Origin: Procambarus clarkii
Lineage: Eukaryota; Arthropoda; Malacostraca; Decapoda; Cambaridae
Assembly (NCBI RefSeq): GCF_040958095.1
Contig: NC_091152.1
Location: forward strand, 18,455,796 to 18,519,795
Reading direction: 5' to 3'
Length of the DNA stretch: 64,000 nucleotides
The position numbers and the translations under genes were made by a program. Each line of letters begins with the position of its first letter. Position 1 is the stretch's first letter. Below, piece after piece: positions 22,221 through 31,900 of this stretch. The notes under the pieces are model-generated. The model ran no database searches and was not told the origin of the DNA. It saw nothing but the letters and a program-made list of their open reading frames with translations.

Positions 22221-22629
22221 AGAACGTGGCATGCAACATTGAAGCAGGTTGAGATTTGTGTAAAATAAAACATAAATATACCAAATGCGAAGTGGCGGGC
22301 ATGTAAGCTTCAGAGTAAACAGTGGCAGAGGGCGACGTAACGACAGTCCCAGGAGGCCAGAGGGAGCTAGGGCCGTGGATGGCCAACTGCACGAGCGCAT
22401 GTGACAATGCATCAACATACCCGAAGGCTACAAAATTAACCTGCATAACGAATTTGAAAATTATTGTTGAATATAATTACTAGATCAATAAAACTGACCG
22501 CACGCGGGAGAATACAAAGTAATCCTAAATACTGGCTTCCAAGTTCTAAGTGTATTAGTTTGGGGGAAATTTAATTGCTATAAAAAAAACTCTACTGGTG
22601 TGGGTTTTGGTATTCACAAGTTTTCATTT
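22221..22629. other. No gene seen
   Basis: Unique-looking sequence with no ORF or repeat I can support. Confidence 0.4.
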
Positions 22630-22707
22630 CATTTTAATTATATATACAAGAGTTCTTACATTCTTGTACAGCCACTAGCACGCATAGCGTTTCAGACAAG
22701 TCCTTAA
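22630..22707 (-). mobile_element. LINE 3' module fragment
   Basis: Reverse complement of the shared LINE 3' end (CTGAAACGCTATGCGTGCTAG). Directly adjoins the next SINE. Confidence 0.7.
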
Positions 22708-22891
22708 TATGTTCCCTGGAATACGACCCGCCAAATCGTTTAACAACCAGGTACCCAATTTACTGTTGGGTAAACAGAGGCTACAATTAAGGATTGGCGC
22801 CCAGTCAATCCTCCCCGACCAGGATACGAACCCAGGACAAAGCACTCGCGTAACGCCAGGTGAGCGTCTTACCACTACGCCACGGGGACTG
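22708..22891 (-). mobile_element. tRNA-derived SINE, third head type
   Basis: On the minus strand the head reads GTCCCCGTGGCGTAGTGGTA (A-box region) and CTGGGTTCGTATCCTGG (B-box). The body has ACCCAACAGTAAATTGGGTA and CCTGGTTGTTAAACG, a diverged form of the ACCTAGCAGTAAATAGGTA hairpin of the other SINEs. A short A run follows the 5' end. Confidence 0.75.
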
Positions 22892-23057
22892 CAAAAAAAA
22901 AGTAGCATTGAGGATCTCACAGAGCACCTGGGAGCACAGGACAAGGCTCCAACATCTTGCCGTGTATGGTGAAAGTGAAAATACTGATGAAAAAGTACCA
23001 TATGGAGTCAAAATGGCAACTCGGAAAACGCAGTGTCATGGGGTACTAACGCAAGAG

Positions 23058-23119
23058 GTAGAAATAGCCTAAGCTACTCTGTCCCTTTGAGATGTATTCT
23101 CAATAAACGTACTTGAACT
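23058..23119 (+). mobile_element. LINE family D 3' end fragment
   Basis: AGCCTAAGCTACTCTGTCCC and CAATAAACGTACTTGAAC match 7310-7397. Confidence 0.6.
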
Positions 23120-23153
23120 AACGCAGAAAGAAAACAAGCAAGCAACAACATGA

Positions 23154-23355
23154 TGATGAAGATTAAGCCACCCAAAAGGTGGCACGGGCATGAATAGCCC
23201 GTAAGTGGTGGCCTTTTTGAGCCATTACCAGTATCAAGAGCTGATACTGGAGATTTGTGGAGGTGCGAATGCACCCTGCGTGACGGGAGATGTGACCCTT
23301 GTGAATGTGTTAAGATGAAGATGAAGCCACCCAAAAGGTGGCACGGGAAGCAACA
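23154..23355 (-). mobile_element. SINE, one copy plus a truncated tail copy
   Basis: On the minus strand it reads TCCCGTCACGCAGGGTGCAT, CCAGTATCAGCTCTTGATAC and GCCCGTGCCACCTTTTGGG. A second partial copy starts at about 23311. The same sequence occurs on the plus strand at 23628-23793. Confidence 0.75.
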
Positions 23356-23557
23356 ACAACAACAACAATGGAAATATACCCCGGAGGGTGACAGGTGAAG
23401 TGAAGAGAGGAGGAGAATAGTGAGAGGAAATGGACACTGCTTGCGTGAAAGCAGTGGATTTTCTGGGGGGAGAAAAACAAGTACAGTGCCTTGCGGCAAG
23501 AGCTGCGCGTGCAGGAAATGGGGGGTACTTAAACAAGGGCAGGGAAGGTCACGACCT

Positions 23558-23616
23558 TTATGGGCAATTCATGCCAGTGCCACTTCTTGGGTGGCTTAAT
23601 CTTTATCAATCAATCA
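23558..23616 (+). mobile_element. Short SINE copy
   Basis: 5'-truncated SINE (GGGCAATTCATGCCAGTGCC, GGGTGGCTTAATC) ending in an (ATCA)n tail, flanked by GGTCACGACCT at 23547-23557 and 23617-23627. Confidence 0.85.
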
Positions 23617-23627
23617 GGTCACGACCT

Positions 23628-23793
23628 CTCGCAGAGCACATACGGAAGACATCTCCCGTCACGCAGGGTGCAGTCGCACCTCCACAGATCTCCAGTATCA
23701 GCTCTTGATACTGGTAAAGGCTCAAAAGGGCCACCACTTACGGGCTATTTATGCCCGTGCCACCTCTTGGGTGGCTTAATCTTAATCAATCAA
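23628..23793 (+). mobile_element. SINE copy in the same target site
   Basis: Contains CATCTCCCGTCACGCAGGG, CAGTATCAGCTCTTGATACT and GCCCGTGCCACCTCTTGGG with an (ATCA)n tail. TCACGACCTCT occurs at 23619-23629 and again at 23794-23804, so it inserted into the duplicate left by the neighbouring SINE or the reverse. Confidence 0.85.
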
Positions 23794-24048
23794 TCACGAC
23801 CTCTGTACACCCCCAGACGCCGCCCACTTCACAAGCAACCTCCGCACTCCGCCGCCGACACGACTCCCACGTGGACCTGCTCGCCAGTACCAACGAGGAC
23901 TTATTCTGATTAACTCCATGGATCTTACGCCAACACCTACGGTCCCGGACCTCAGCATGTCCGACATGATTGACGTGGACCCCCTCGACTTCTCAGCGTG
24001 AACCGGCAGGGTGAGCCAGCCCCGAGCCTGTCCCTGGCGCCGTCTCCT

Positions 24049-24074
24049 CCAGGGGGCGTTTTTACGCCCCCTGG
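24049..24074. other. Perfect 11-bp hairpin
   Basis: CCAGGGGGCGT, TTTT, ACGCCCCCTGG form a perfect stem with a four-base loop, in a GC-rich stretch (23810-24230). Three TTAGG words follow at 24224-24238. Function unknown. Confidence 0.6.
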
Positions 24075-24244
24075 GCGTTGCCTTGGGTTTGGTATCCCCC
24101 TCTCGTGCCTTGCCCATGTGTGTTCTTGGGGTCCACTCGGGCGGGCCCCTCGGGGCCACGTGGTGGGCGCCCGACGGGTTCCCTACGCCCTCGGGATGGA
24201 GCCGCACCCCGTGCGTGGTGGCGTTAGGTTAGGTTAGGGCTATG

Positions 24245-24965
24245 GGTGGGGCAAGGGCATGGGAGGCTCTCTTGTACACAATGGACGGAATTTCACTGGT
24301 GTTCCCTGCCTTGGTTTTTAGAGAGTGTATGATGGACACAACATCTGCCGGGCTGATTGGTGAAAGGAGAAGAGAGTTTGGATAGCTGCCTGAGAGATAT
24401 GTGTCTGAGTCTGTGGGATTTTACTGGCAAGATTAGCACCAACCGATGAAAAGAAACTATTAAATTCATTTGCCATTTCTAAATCAGTTGACGGTATATC
24501 CCCATCCTTGTAGAGTTTTATTTGGTTATGTGAGTGTTGTTTAGTTCCTAGGATACTAGAGATTGTTTTCCAAGTGCTTTTCATGTTGCCTTTTGCTTAA
24601 TTGAATCTATTCACATAATATGCAAGTTTTGCCTTTCTTATGATACTGGTAAGCATTGATGAGTACCTTTTAGCTACTTCCTTTGAAACTAGGCCAATCC
24701 TAAGTTTCTTTTCATATTCATGTTTCTTATGGATTGAGTTGAGAATGTCACTTGTGAGCCATGGATTGTTTAATCTTTTGTCAGTTACTTGCTTGGTAAG
24801 AAGGGGACAATGAAGGTTGTAGAGGCTTAGAGTTTTGGAGAGGAAGAGGTTAGCTAATGAATTTATATCATGGGTATTATTGAATTCAGAATCCCAGTTA
24901 ATATTGTGAAGTGCATCTGTAAGATTGCCTAAAGCTGATTCACTCTCTAAATGTTGGACAACAGG
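24245..24965 (-). pseudogene. LINE family C internal fragment (endonuclease-RT linker)
   Basis: The minus strand encodes KSTWKTISSILGTK and ANEFNSFFSSVGANLASKIP, matching the linker of LINE B (KKTWSTISQILGSK and IEFNRFFSSIGSSLANDIP), followed upstream by decayed linker sequence to about 24965. Confidence 0.8.
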
Positions 24966-25290
24966 TGGGTGCAGCAGTCAGAAAAGGTAACCAAACCCTT
25001 AGAATAATCAAACGATCCGTTGATTTTAAGAAGAATGTAATGATTCAACTGTATAAATTTCTGGTGTGCTCCCATTTGGATGACTGTATCCTAGCATGGA
25101 GACCTCAACAAAAGTCGTTCCTTAGATAAGTCAACTCTGGTACAGGAACAGTTGAGGGCCACAGGGTTCCAACACTGCAAACCAGGCATGACAGAGCGGA
25201 TCTCATTGAGACTTTTAAATTACTGAACAAGTTAGAGGATGTTGACAATTCCTTCAGAAGGTCAGATGTAACACAAACAAGGAGCAGCTA
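24966..25290 (+). pseudogene. CR1-like LINE C-terminal fragment (family D)
   Basis: Broken frames read AVRKGNQTLRIIKRSVDFK, LYKFLVCSHLDDCILAWRP and RADLIETFKLLNKLEDVDN, typical of the region after the RT domain of CR1-like elements. Confidence 0.65.
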
Positions 25291-25302
25291 GCGCGTCGAG
25301 TT

Positions 25303-25402
25303 TCAGCCCCGCTCCTGTGTCAGGTAAGTCCAATACGGGTTCACCATAGCCTGTGCTACTTGAAAGTTTTGTTCCGAGTACCTGAGTTTATAATAACAAC
25401 AC
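25303..25402 (+). mobile_element. SINE-like fragment
   Basis: TCAGGTAAGTCCAATACGGG, CTGTGCTACTTGAAAG and TTGTTCCGAGTACCTGAG with an ACAACA end look like a dispersed decapod SINE body. The identification rests on my memory of such repeats, so it is tentative. Confidence 0.4.
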
Positions 25403-25404
25403 AA

Positions 25405-25735
25405 GGAAGGGAAGGGAATTATCAGGAGAAAGCGCCATGCCATTACGACTATATAGCACTGGTAAGGGATCAGGAAAAGGATTTGGGATGGGATGGGGGG
25501 GGGGGGGAACGCGGGAAGTAATGCATTGTATGTACATACTCGGGAGAGCATTGTATGCACTAGCTCTATCTATAAATTCATCAATATTTGTATCACCCCT
25601 TGTATGTCTGTACTTTACCTGAATAAACATTTAAATTTTTTGAATGATGCCTAACCACATATGGACGGTCCGGGATTGAAAGCCGACCTGCATGAAGCGA
25701 GACCGTCGCTCTACCGTCCAGCCCAAGTGGTTGAA
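25405..25735 (-). mobile_element. tRNA-derived SINE split by a LINE tail
   Basis: On the minus strand the head (25655-25731) has CTGGACGGTAGAGCGACGG and the B-box-like GGCTTTCAATCCCGG. The body (25405-25520) has CCCATCCCAAATCC, GTGCTATATAGTCGTAATGG and TCCTGATAATTCCC. A plus-strand LINE 3' end (25525-25640) lies between head and body. The body also occurs at 19806. Confidence 0.7.
25525..25640 (+). mobile_element. LINE family B 3' tail inserted in a SINE
   Basis: CATTGTATGCACTAGCTCTA and TTACCTGAATAAACATTTAA match the LINE B 3' end. Very short 5'-truncated insertion. Confidence 0.75.
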
Positions 25736-26044
25736 CAACAACAAGAAATCAAATCAAATCAAATGCTTATTTAGATAAGGTACATACATACAAGAGATTT
25801 TACAAAGATTGGTGGACTTATAGATAGAGCTAGTACATACAATGCCTAAAGCCACTATTACGCAAAGCGTTTCGGGCAGGAAAAACTTAAATGACTAAAG
25901 CTTAATACTAATTGAGCATAAAGAATAAAATGAGTTGAGAACAATTAAAAAAAAAGAGATAAAAAAGGGGGGAACATGGCTGAAAAAGCAGCACAAATAC
26001 AATTCTGTCGACAAACAGCGTCATTAAAAAAAAAACAGACATTG

Positions 26045-26241
26045 CAGGCGAAGAGTCACAATAACGTGGCTGAAGTATGTTGACCAGACCACACATTAGA
26101 AGTTGAAGGGACGACGACGTTTCGGTCCGTCCTAAACCATTCTCAAGTCGATTGTGAAGAAATCACAATCGACTTGAGAATGGTCCAGGACGGACCGAAA
26201 CGTCGTCGTCCCTTCAACTTCTAGTGTGTGGTCTGGTCATC
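26045..26241. mobile_element. Foldback element with 76-bp arms inserted in the LINE B 3' UTR
   Basis: Arms at 26082-26157 and 26163-26238 are inverted copies with about 73 of 76 positions paired and a 5-base loop (AGAAA). Each arm contains GACGACGTTTCGGTCCGTCC and CTCAAGTCGATTGTGA. The insert also has a 37-bp stretch outside the left arm. A run of A plus CAGACATTG occurs on both sides (26026-26044 and 26242-26261) as a 19-20-bp target duplication, which fits LINE-style insertion. Confidence 0.9.
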
Positions 26242-26286
26242 AAAAAAAAAAACAGACATTGGTTGACAACAGAGGGGTAAGGTAGG

Positions 26287-29268
26287 TTACAGGGAAGTTA
26301 TTAGGTATAGCTTCGTTTTTATCTTAAACTGGTTGAGAGAGGTACAGTCTTTAACATGGTTGGGAAGGTCATTCCACATTCTGGGCCCCTTGATTTGTAG
26401 AGCATTTCTGGTTTGATTAAGTCGTACTCTAGGAATATCAAAACTGTATTTATTCCTGGTGTGGTGCTCATGGGTTCTGTTACAACCTTCAATGAAGCTT
26501 TTGAGGTCAGGATTGGCATTACAGTTCAGCGTTTTATATATGTATAATACACAAGAGAGAATGTGCAGTGACTTAATATCTAACATATTCAGAGATTTGA
26601 GTAAGGGTACCGAGTGATGTCTGGGGCCAGAGTTGGATATTGTTCTAATAGCAGCTTTGTGTTGGGTAATGAGAGGACGTAAATGATTTTGGGTAGTAGA
26701 ACCCCAAGCACAAATACCATAGTTGAGGTATGGATAGATGAGGGAGTAATAGAGAGTAACCAGGGCAGGGCGGGGTACATAATATCTGATCTTAGAAAGA
26801 ATGCCAACAGTTTTTGAAACTTTTTTTGATATATTTAGAATGTGACCCTGGAAATTCAGCTTGTGGTCGATGAGAACGCCAAGGAATTTGCCATCTAATT
26901 TGTTACAAATTTGGGTATTGTTTATTTTGAGATTTATCTGATTAGAGGATTTATTGCCAAACAGAATATAAAACGTTTTGTCAATGTTAAGGGTGAGTTT
27001 GTTGGCAGTTAGCCAAAGATGGACTTTCTCTAGCTCAGTATTTACTGTGGCATTTAGAGCAAGGGGGTCAGGACTGGAGTAAATGAAGGTTGTGTCGTCA
27101 GCAAATAGAATTGGTTTGAGGTGTTGGGAGGCATTTGGAAGGTCATTAATGTAGATGAGAAAGAGGAGAGGGCCAAGTATGCTGCCCTGAGGAACACCAA
27201 TGTTGATGGGTAGGGTGGGAGAAATTGTATTATTCACAGAAACATACTGGAGCCTTTCAGTAAGATAAGATTTGAGGTATTGCAGGGAGTGTCCTCTGAC
27301 TCCATAATGATGTAATTTAAGAAGAAGGTTTTGATGGTTGACAGTGTCAAAAGCCTTACGCAGGTCCACAAATAACCCAACAGGAAACTCCTTTTTATCA
27401 AGAGCTGCGTGAATTACGTTAATCATACTAATAAGTGCATCGTTAGTGCTTTTTTTGGGTCTGAAGCCATATTGACAAGAGCTAAGTATATTGTGTTTCG
27501 CTAGAAAAGAGTAAAGCTGCTTGTAGATTAGCTTTTCGAATATTTTTGACAAGTTAGGCAGGATTGATATAGGTCTATAGTTGTTAACATCAGTGAGATC
27601 ACCACATTTGTAGACAGGGGTTACTCTTGCTTTTTTTAGAATGTCAGGAAAGGTTTGGAGTTCAAGTGACTTGTTGAAGAGCAATGCAATAGCAGGGGCT
27701 AGAGATCTGGAGGCTTTTTTGTAAATTAAAGTTGGTATCTCCTCGAGGGCACTAGACTTGGTTTTAAGGGAAAGGATTATTTCATTGACATCAGTGGAAC
27801 TAGTAGGCTTTAGGTACAGAGACTGTGGATAGTTACCTGTAAGATAGTCCTTAACATCAGTACAGGAAGATGGAATATCATTTGCAAGGGATGACCCAAT
27901 GGAAGAGAAGAACCTATTGAACTCAATAGCAGAATCAGAGGCTGAAAGCGGACCAACGTTATTGGAAAGGAGTGTTGGTTTGTTATTTAAAATCTTCTTT
28001 GATCCCAATATTTGAGAAATTGTGCTCCAAGTTTTTTTAATGTTGCTCTTTATTTGGGTAAATTTATCTTCATAGTATTTAGTTTTGGCTCGTCTAATTA
28101 TTTTAGATAGCAATAACGAGTAATTCTTTGAGAATTCTTTGGAGACTGTTCCTAGCCTATACTTCTTCTCAAGGTCGTGTTTTTTGTTAATGGATTTAAG
28201 TATTCCCTTTGTAAGCCAAGGATTGTTAAGTCTTTTGCTTGTGACTTGTTTTGTAAGCATAGGACAGTGGGTGTTATAAAGGCTAAGAGTTGTTTGTAGA
28301 AAAGATTTCACTGCTAGGTTGATGTCCCCTATGTTACCTAACTCGGACTCCCAGTTGACATTATCAGCAGCAGTTATAAAATTGTTTATAGCAGTTTCAT
28401 TGTGCAGCCTAAAGCTTAACTCCCTTGTCTCTAGAGGTGGTTTGCTAATGTTAGTTAAGAGAAATGTGGGGTAATGGTCTGTAGTGCTATCGGTGATTAT
28501 ACCTGAAGTAAGCGGAGAGGTTATGTTGGTCCAGATGTGATCTAGAGTCGTAGCAGTACTATCAGTGATTCTAGTTGGTCTAGTGATTAAGGGTATGAGG
28601 AAGCAGGAATTCATACAGTTGAGGAAGCTAACAGCAGTAGGGTGTTCAGGCTCGCAGAGGTCAATATTAAAGTTCCCTGCGATAATTAGATGGTTTTTGT
28701 TCAATCTGTTATCTAGTATTAGATTTCTAAGGTTTGAGTTGAATTCAGACACATCAGTGTTAGGAATTCTATAGACTGCACCCACAGACAGGACAGACTC
28801 GGCACCCCTGACTCTGAAACTGGCGAAGATATACTCCCCACAGCAGTCTCTAGTTCTAATTATTTTTAAGCATGTTAGTTCTTGGTGGTAGTAAAGAGCA
28901 GTACCACCACCTCTCTGCATTTGACGACAGTTGTGAATTGCCGAGTAGTTAGGCATGTTAAAGAGTTGAGTATTATCCTCTTTCAACCACGTTTCAGTAA
29001 GTATAATAAAAGAGAATTTGTTGTCAATAGTTTCAATCAAGGCACTAACATCATCGAAGTGTTTACCTAGGGATCTAACGTTCAAGTTGATTACAGAGAT
29101 ATTGAGATTATCTGTTAATACATTGTTTACATCATGTGCTGTAAAATATCTGCAATTTTGATCATTGAAGTGATGATTGTCATAGATAGTGGATAAGAGG
29201 TTTAGTTCTGGGTCTATACTTGTCTGCATAAAAAGGCTGATTGCAGGAAAACAAGGTAAGAATGGCAA
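26287..29268 (-). CDS. LINE endonuclease-reverse transcriptase polyprotein (ORF2), 993 residues
   Basis: The first part is an APE-type endonuclease (about residues 55-285) with LNVRSL (Asn63), TETW (Glu92), LDHIW (Asp243) and TDHYP (Asp264/His265). The motif usually GDFN reads GNFN at residues 198-201, with AAC encoding residue 199; that Asp is normally needed for catalysis. The reverse transcriptase (about 540-760) is intact in its key residues: NNYRPISIL, FVDLRKAFD (Asp635), GVPQGSILGPLLF and LFADDTT (Asp724/Asp725). The C-terminus has the WGSTTQNHLRPLI and HHTRNKYSFDIPRVRL blocks that recur in the truncated copies. It would copy its own RNA into chromosomal nicks (target-primed reverse transcription). 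The frame has no stop, so the copy is young, but the GNFN change may have disabled its endonuclease. Exact clade is not settled. Confidence 0.9.
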   Translation of the reverse strand: MPFLPCFPAISLFMQTSIDPELNLLSTIYDNHHFNDQNCRYFTAHDVNNVLTDNLNISVINLNVRSLGKHFDDVSALIETIDNKFSFIILTETWLKEDNTQLFNMPNYSAIHNCRQMQRGGGTALYYHQELTCLKIIRTRDCCGEYIFASFRVRGAESVLSVGAVYRIPNTDVSEFNSNLRNLILDNRLNKNHLIIAGNFNIDLCEPEHPTAVSFLNCMNSCFLIPLITRPTRITDSTATTLDHIWTNITSPLTSGIITDSTTDHYPTFLLTNISKPPLETRELSFRLHNETAINNFITAADNVNWESELGNIGDINLAVKSFLQTTLSLYNTHCPMLTKQVTSKRLNNPWLTKGILKSINKKHDLEKKYRLGTVSKEFSKNYSLLLSKIIRRAKTKYYEDKFTQIKSNIKKTWSTISQILGSKKILNNKPTLLSNNVGPLSASDSAIEFNRFFSSIGSSLANDIPSSCTDVKDYLTGNYPQSLYLKPTSSTDVNEIILSLKTKSSALEEIPTLIYKKASRSLAPAIALLFNKSLELQTFPDILKKARVTPVYKCGDLTDVNNYRPISILPNLSKIFEKLIYKQLYSFLAKHNILSSCQYGFRPKKSTNDALISMINVIHAALDKKEFPVGLFVDLRKAFDTVNHQNLLLKLHHYGVRGHSLQYLKSYLTERLQYVSVNNTISPTLPINIGVPQGSILGPLLFLIYINDLPNASQHLKPILFADDTTFIYSSPDPLALNATVNTELEKVHLWLTANKLTLNIDKTFYILFGNKSSNQINLKINNTQICNKLDGKFLGVLIDHKLNFQGHILNISKKVSKTVGILSKIRYYVPRPALVTLYYSLIYPYLNYGICAWGSTTQNHLRPLITQHKAAIRTISNSGPRHHSVPLLKSLNMLDIKSLHILSCVLYIYKTLNCNANPDLKSFIEGCNRTHEHHTRNKYSFDIPRVRLNQTRNALQIKGPRMWNDLPNHVKDCTSLNQFKIKTKLYLITSL

Positions 29269-29835
29269 ATTACAAAATAGAAAACAAAGAAAAAAGCAGA
29301 TTAAAAATTCTAAAGTAAAATAAACTTAATGGTAATTTTAAGTAAAAAGAAAAAAAAAACTTAATGGGAACTAGGAATGTAAAAAATTAACTAGAATAAT
29401 TAATAACAATAGATGACCAAAAAAGTAAAAAAAAAAAAAAAAAAAAACAATTATGAAATCTATAAGATAATAAGCTTGCTTACTATACTATTATAAGTAC
29501 ACTATAATTGAATACTAAAGTTACACTAAAACAAACTGAGGTAGTTTAAATAGAGATACACTCAGGAACATTGGATAATGAAGTTAATACTAGAGGACAC
29601 AGGCAAAGCCAGTGTACTATGGAACATGGGAGTAAAAAGAAAAAAAAAGACAATAATAAAGATGACAATATTATTCTTTTTATTATTTTTTTTTCCTTTT
29701 TTAAACTAAAGTTAAAACCTTTTGAAGGGAAAGGCAGAGCTAGAGTACACAAAGGTAGTTATATGAGATTATAATCTGAATTCAGGCTATACAGCAGCTA
29801 ACCCACAGTCACTGAGGAAAGAATTAAGGTTATTT

Positions 29836-29920
29836 AGAATATTTAGAATGTGTCCCTGGAAATTCAGCTTGTGGTCAATGAGAATGCCAAGGAATTTGCC
29901 ATCTAATTTGTTACATCTAG
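29836..29920 (-). mobile_element. LINE family B internal fragment
   Basis: Close match (minus strand) to the DGKFLGVLIDHKLNFQGHIL region of the full copy. It ends at the ATTCTAAATAT word where two other copies begin. Confidence 0.8.
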
Positions 29921-29924
29921 TTTG

Positions 29925-30130
29925 TTAGAAGGAGCAGCGGTTTCAAGCTCAACAAACCTCAATATAGGACTAAGAACAGGAGGTGCTTTTTCACCCACAG
30001 GGTTATAAATCAATGGAACTGCCTACCCGCCGAAGCCGCAAATGCCAAAACTCTATTTAGGTGGATCATCAAGGCAAATGGGAGGACCTTTGACAAGCCG
30101 ACGCCTTCCTGCCTTCGTTTTACTCTCAGG
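29925..30130 (+). pseudogene. CR1-like LINE C-terminal end (family D)
   Basis: A frame reads RRCFFTHRVINQWNCLPAE and AKTLFRWIIKANGRTFDKPT, typical C-terminal residues of CR1-like elements. Confidence 0.6.
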
Positions 30131-30381
30131 TAAATCGGGTAATTTGGTAATTATGTTGTGTACTGGTATGCATGCAACATCCTAATTTTTGTTTGAAAAG
30201 GAGTTTCAGTAGTAGATATAGTTTATCTGCAAGGAGGCTGGGTCCAAGAGCTAGATCTCGCTCCGTATAAACGCTGAGAGGTATGGAGGTAACTGTAGGA
30301 CTTGTTCCACCTGTCAATTGTGTTATAATCAATCAAGAGATTGATTATGGCACGATTGAGCTTCCAATTAGTTGATTTATA
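30131..30381. other. No gene seen
   Basis: AT-rich sequence with no supported feature. Confidence 0.4.
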
Positions 30382-30632
30382 ATCTTGAGGTTATCTTGAG
30401 ATGATTTCGGGGCTTTTTAGTGTCCCCGCGGCCCGGTCCTCGACCAGGCCTCCACCCCCAGGAAGCAGCCCGTGACAGCTGACTAACACCCAGGTACCTA
30501 TTGTACTGCTAGGTAACAGGGGCATAGGGTGAAAGAAACTCTGCCCATTGTTTCTCGCCGACGCCTGTGATCGAACCCAGGACCACAGGATCACAAGTCC
30601 AGCGTGCTGTCCGCTCGGCCGACCGGCTCCCC
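30382..30632 (-). mobile_element. tRNA-derived SINE, full length
   Basis: On the minus strand GGGAGCCGGTCGGCCGAGCG opens the tRNA head, GGGTTCGATCAC is the B-box, and the body has GAGTTTCTTTCACCCTATG, TGTTACCTAGCAGTAC and CGGGCCGCGGGGACAC, ending in CTCAAGATAACCTCAAGAT. It lies in a region otherwise free of coding sequence. Confidence 0.9.
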
Positions 30633-31259
30633 ATAATACTGTATTTGTTTGCACTGATTAAAACAACTACAGTTAATTAAGATATTGTTGGGTTGTGTGG
30701 TGTAAAACGCCATAAAGTGAGAAGTACTCTGGTATAATAACACCAGTGGGAATTAATTACATGGAAAATAAAGTTTCAACACTCTCATTTAAAAAGGTAA
30801 TGAGATGAACCCTAAAATCCCAGTTGAAAACAGTTCATACACTCAGTAAGAATAAAAAGCTACGACTAAGAATAAGAAAGCAAGTAAATGGTTGGAATTG
30901 AGTGAGTATAATAAAGTGTGGGTGTGTAAATAGTGAGAGTAGAGAGGAGAATTAAAATTGAAATAAGTTTATTGAGAGTAAAATACACACAAAGGGATGA
31001 GGTAGCTCAAGCTATTCTCACCCCCGTTCAGTACATCGTGTTAATACGTACATAGACACACAACACAAAGACTAAACATATCACCGAACATTATGAGAGA
31101 TAAAGATATACATTTGGTGGTTAGAGAGGCGAGATATATGGTGATGGCGGGAGGGAGGTTGTGGGGGCGGCCGCCAGGTGGCTCCACCAGCAGGGCCACC
31201 TTGCCGGAAACACACAGATGACACAACTCTGGCAGATGCCTCAGTAACTTTTATTATTC
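30633..31259. other. No gene seen
   Basis: Mostly AT-rich sequence turning GC-rich after 31130. No ORF or repeat with support. Confidence 0.4.
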
Positions 31260-31759
31260 TACGCCTCAGGTGACCTCAGGTGAGATGAGCCGGACTCTAT
31301 TGCTCTGTTTAAGGGTACACCTTGTCTCCCGGCCAGGGAGAGGCGGGAGAAATGGCGTGAAGGGTGCTGAGAGACGTATTAAAGTGTAGAGAAGGTTAGA
31401 GAGCTGCCATTTTGGCCAGTCAGATGATGTCAACACAGACACTGCCCACATTCTGAGGCAAGTGTGTCCTCGCCCTCCTCACCCAGCCTCACCCACACGT
31501 GCACTCCTCCTCATCAATGGTCGGGTAATTAAGCATTTTGTTAGGGATCCGAGTTGTAGTTTGTGAGGAAAGTGAAGTATTATAGTGAGGGTTATAGTAG
31601 AGATCTTAGCCTGGGCCAGTGGCACTGGTGGTCTTGCTGGAGTGCCACAGTGTCTGCCGGCAGACAGGCTAGGTGGCACCCAGCTGCTGGGCTTGGCCCT
31701 GGTGTGTTGATGCTCCAGTGTGGAATGTCGTGTTGATGCCATGCATGCTTAGGGTAGTC

Positions 31760-31900
31760 GTAGACTTTGATTGGCGTTTGCTGCGTGTGGTGCGAGCGAC
31801 TGGAGCGCCAAGTTGCCTAATTTGTGTGGGTAATCAGTAGGTGTCAGCAGCGGCATGGCCTGCTTTGGGCACGGTCTTAAGGCGCCATCTTCAGAAATTA
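31760..31900 (+). promoter_or_regulatory. Possible promoter region (reverse CCAAT box and YY1-like site)
   Basis: TGATTGGC at 31768-31775 is a reverse CCAAT box. GGCGCCATCTT at 31881-31891 is a close reverse match to the AAGATGGCGGC (YY1-type) motif often found at start sites of housekeeping genes. The surrounding 31130-31900 is CpG-richer than its flanks and looks unique. It lies 3.6 kb upstream of the first AP-1 gamma coding exon, which itself follows a 3' splice site, so a non-coding first exon is expected somewhere upstream. Linking the two is inference. Confidence 0.25.

Larger units (their letters stand above)
23430..24001 (+). pseudogene. ORF of unknown function interrupted by two SINEs
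   Basis: A frame opens at ATG 23430 (MDTACVKAVDFLGGEK), with an in-frame stop just upstream, and runs into SINE sequence at 23558. Beyond the second SINE (from about 23805) a frame continues that contains MDLTPTPTVPDLSMSDMIDV and ends in TGA at 23999-24001. If both SINEs and the duplicated target copies are left out, the two parts lie in one frame of a little over 100 codons. The C-terminus is acidic and Pro/Thr-rich; I recognise no domain. GC content is much higher than in the surroundings. It could be an exon of a host gene or part of an unknown element. Confidence 0.4.
25747..29835 (-). mobile_element. Nearly complete LINE (family B, CR1/Jockey-like)
   Basis: The element holds a long ORF (26287-29268), a 3' UTR with the CCCGAAACGCTTTGCG module (about 25855-25880) and a tail of CAAAT-type repeats (25747-25764). 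The 5' leader (29269 to about 29835) is T-rich on the coding strand; its true end is not defined and no ORF1 with zinc knuckles is seen. A foldback element is inserted in the 3' UTR at 26045-26241. It is the best-preserved retroelement of the window and close in sequence to the copy at 5806. Confidence 0.85.

Noticed and set aside
24049-24074. Rho-independent-type terminator or histone 3' stem-loop
   Set aside because: Eukaryotic context; stem length and loop do not fit the histone element. Listed only as a hairpin.
26082-26238. microRNA precursor
   Set aside because: Arms are too long and too perfect for a miRNA hairpin, and insertion features mark it as a mobile foldback element.
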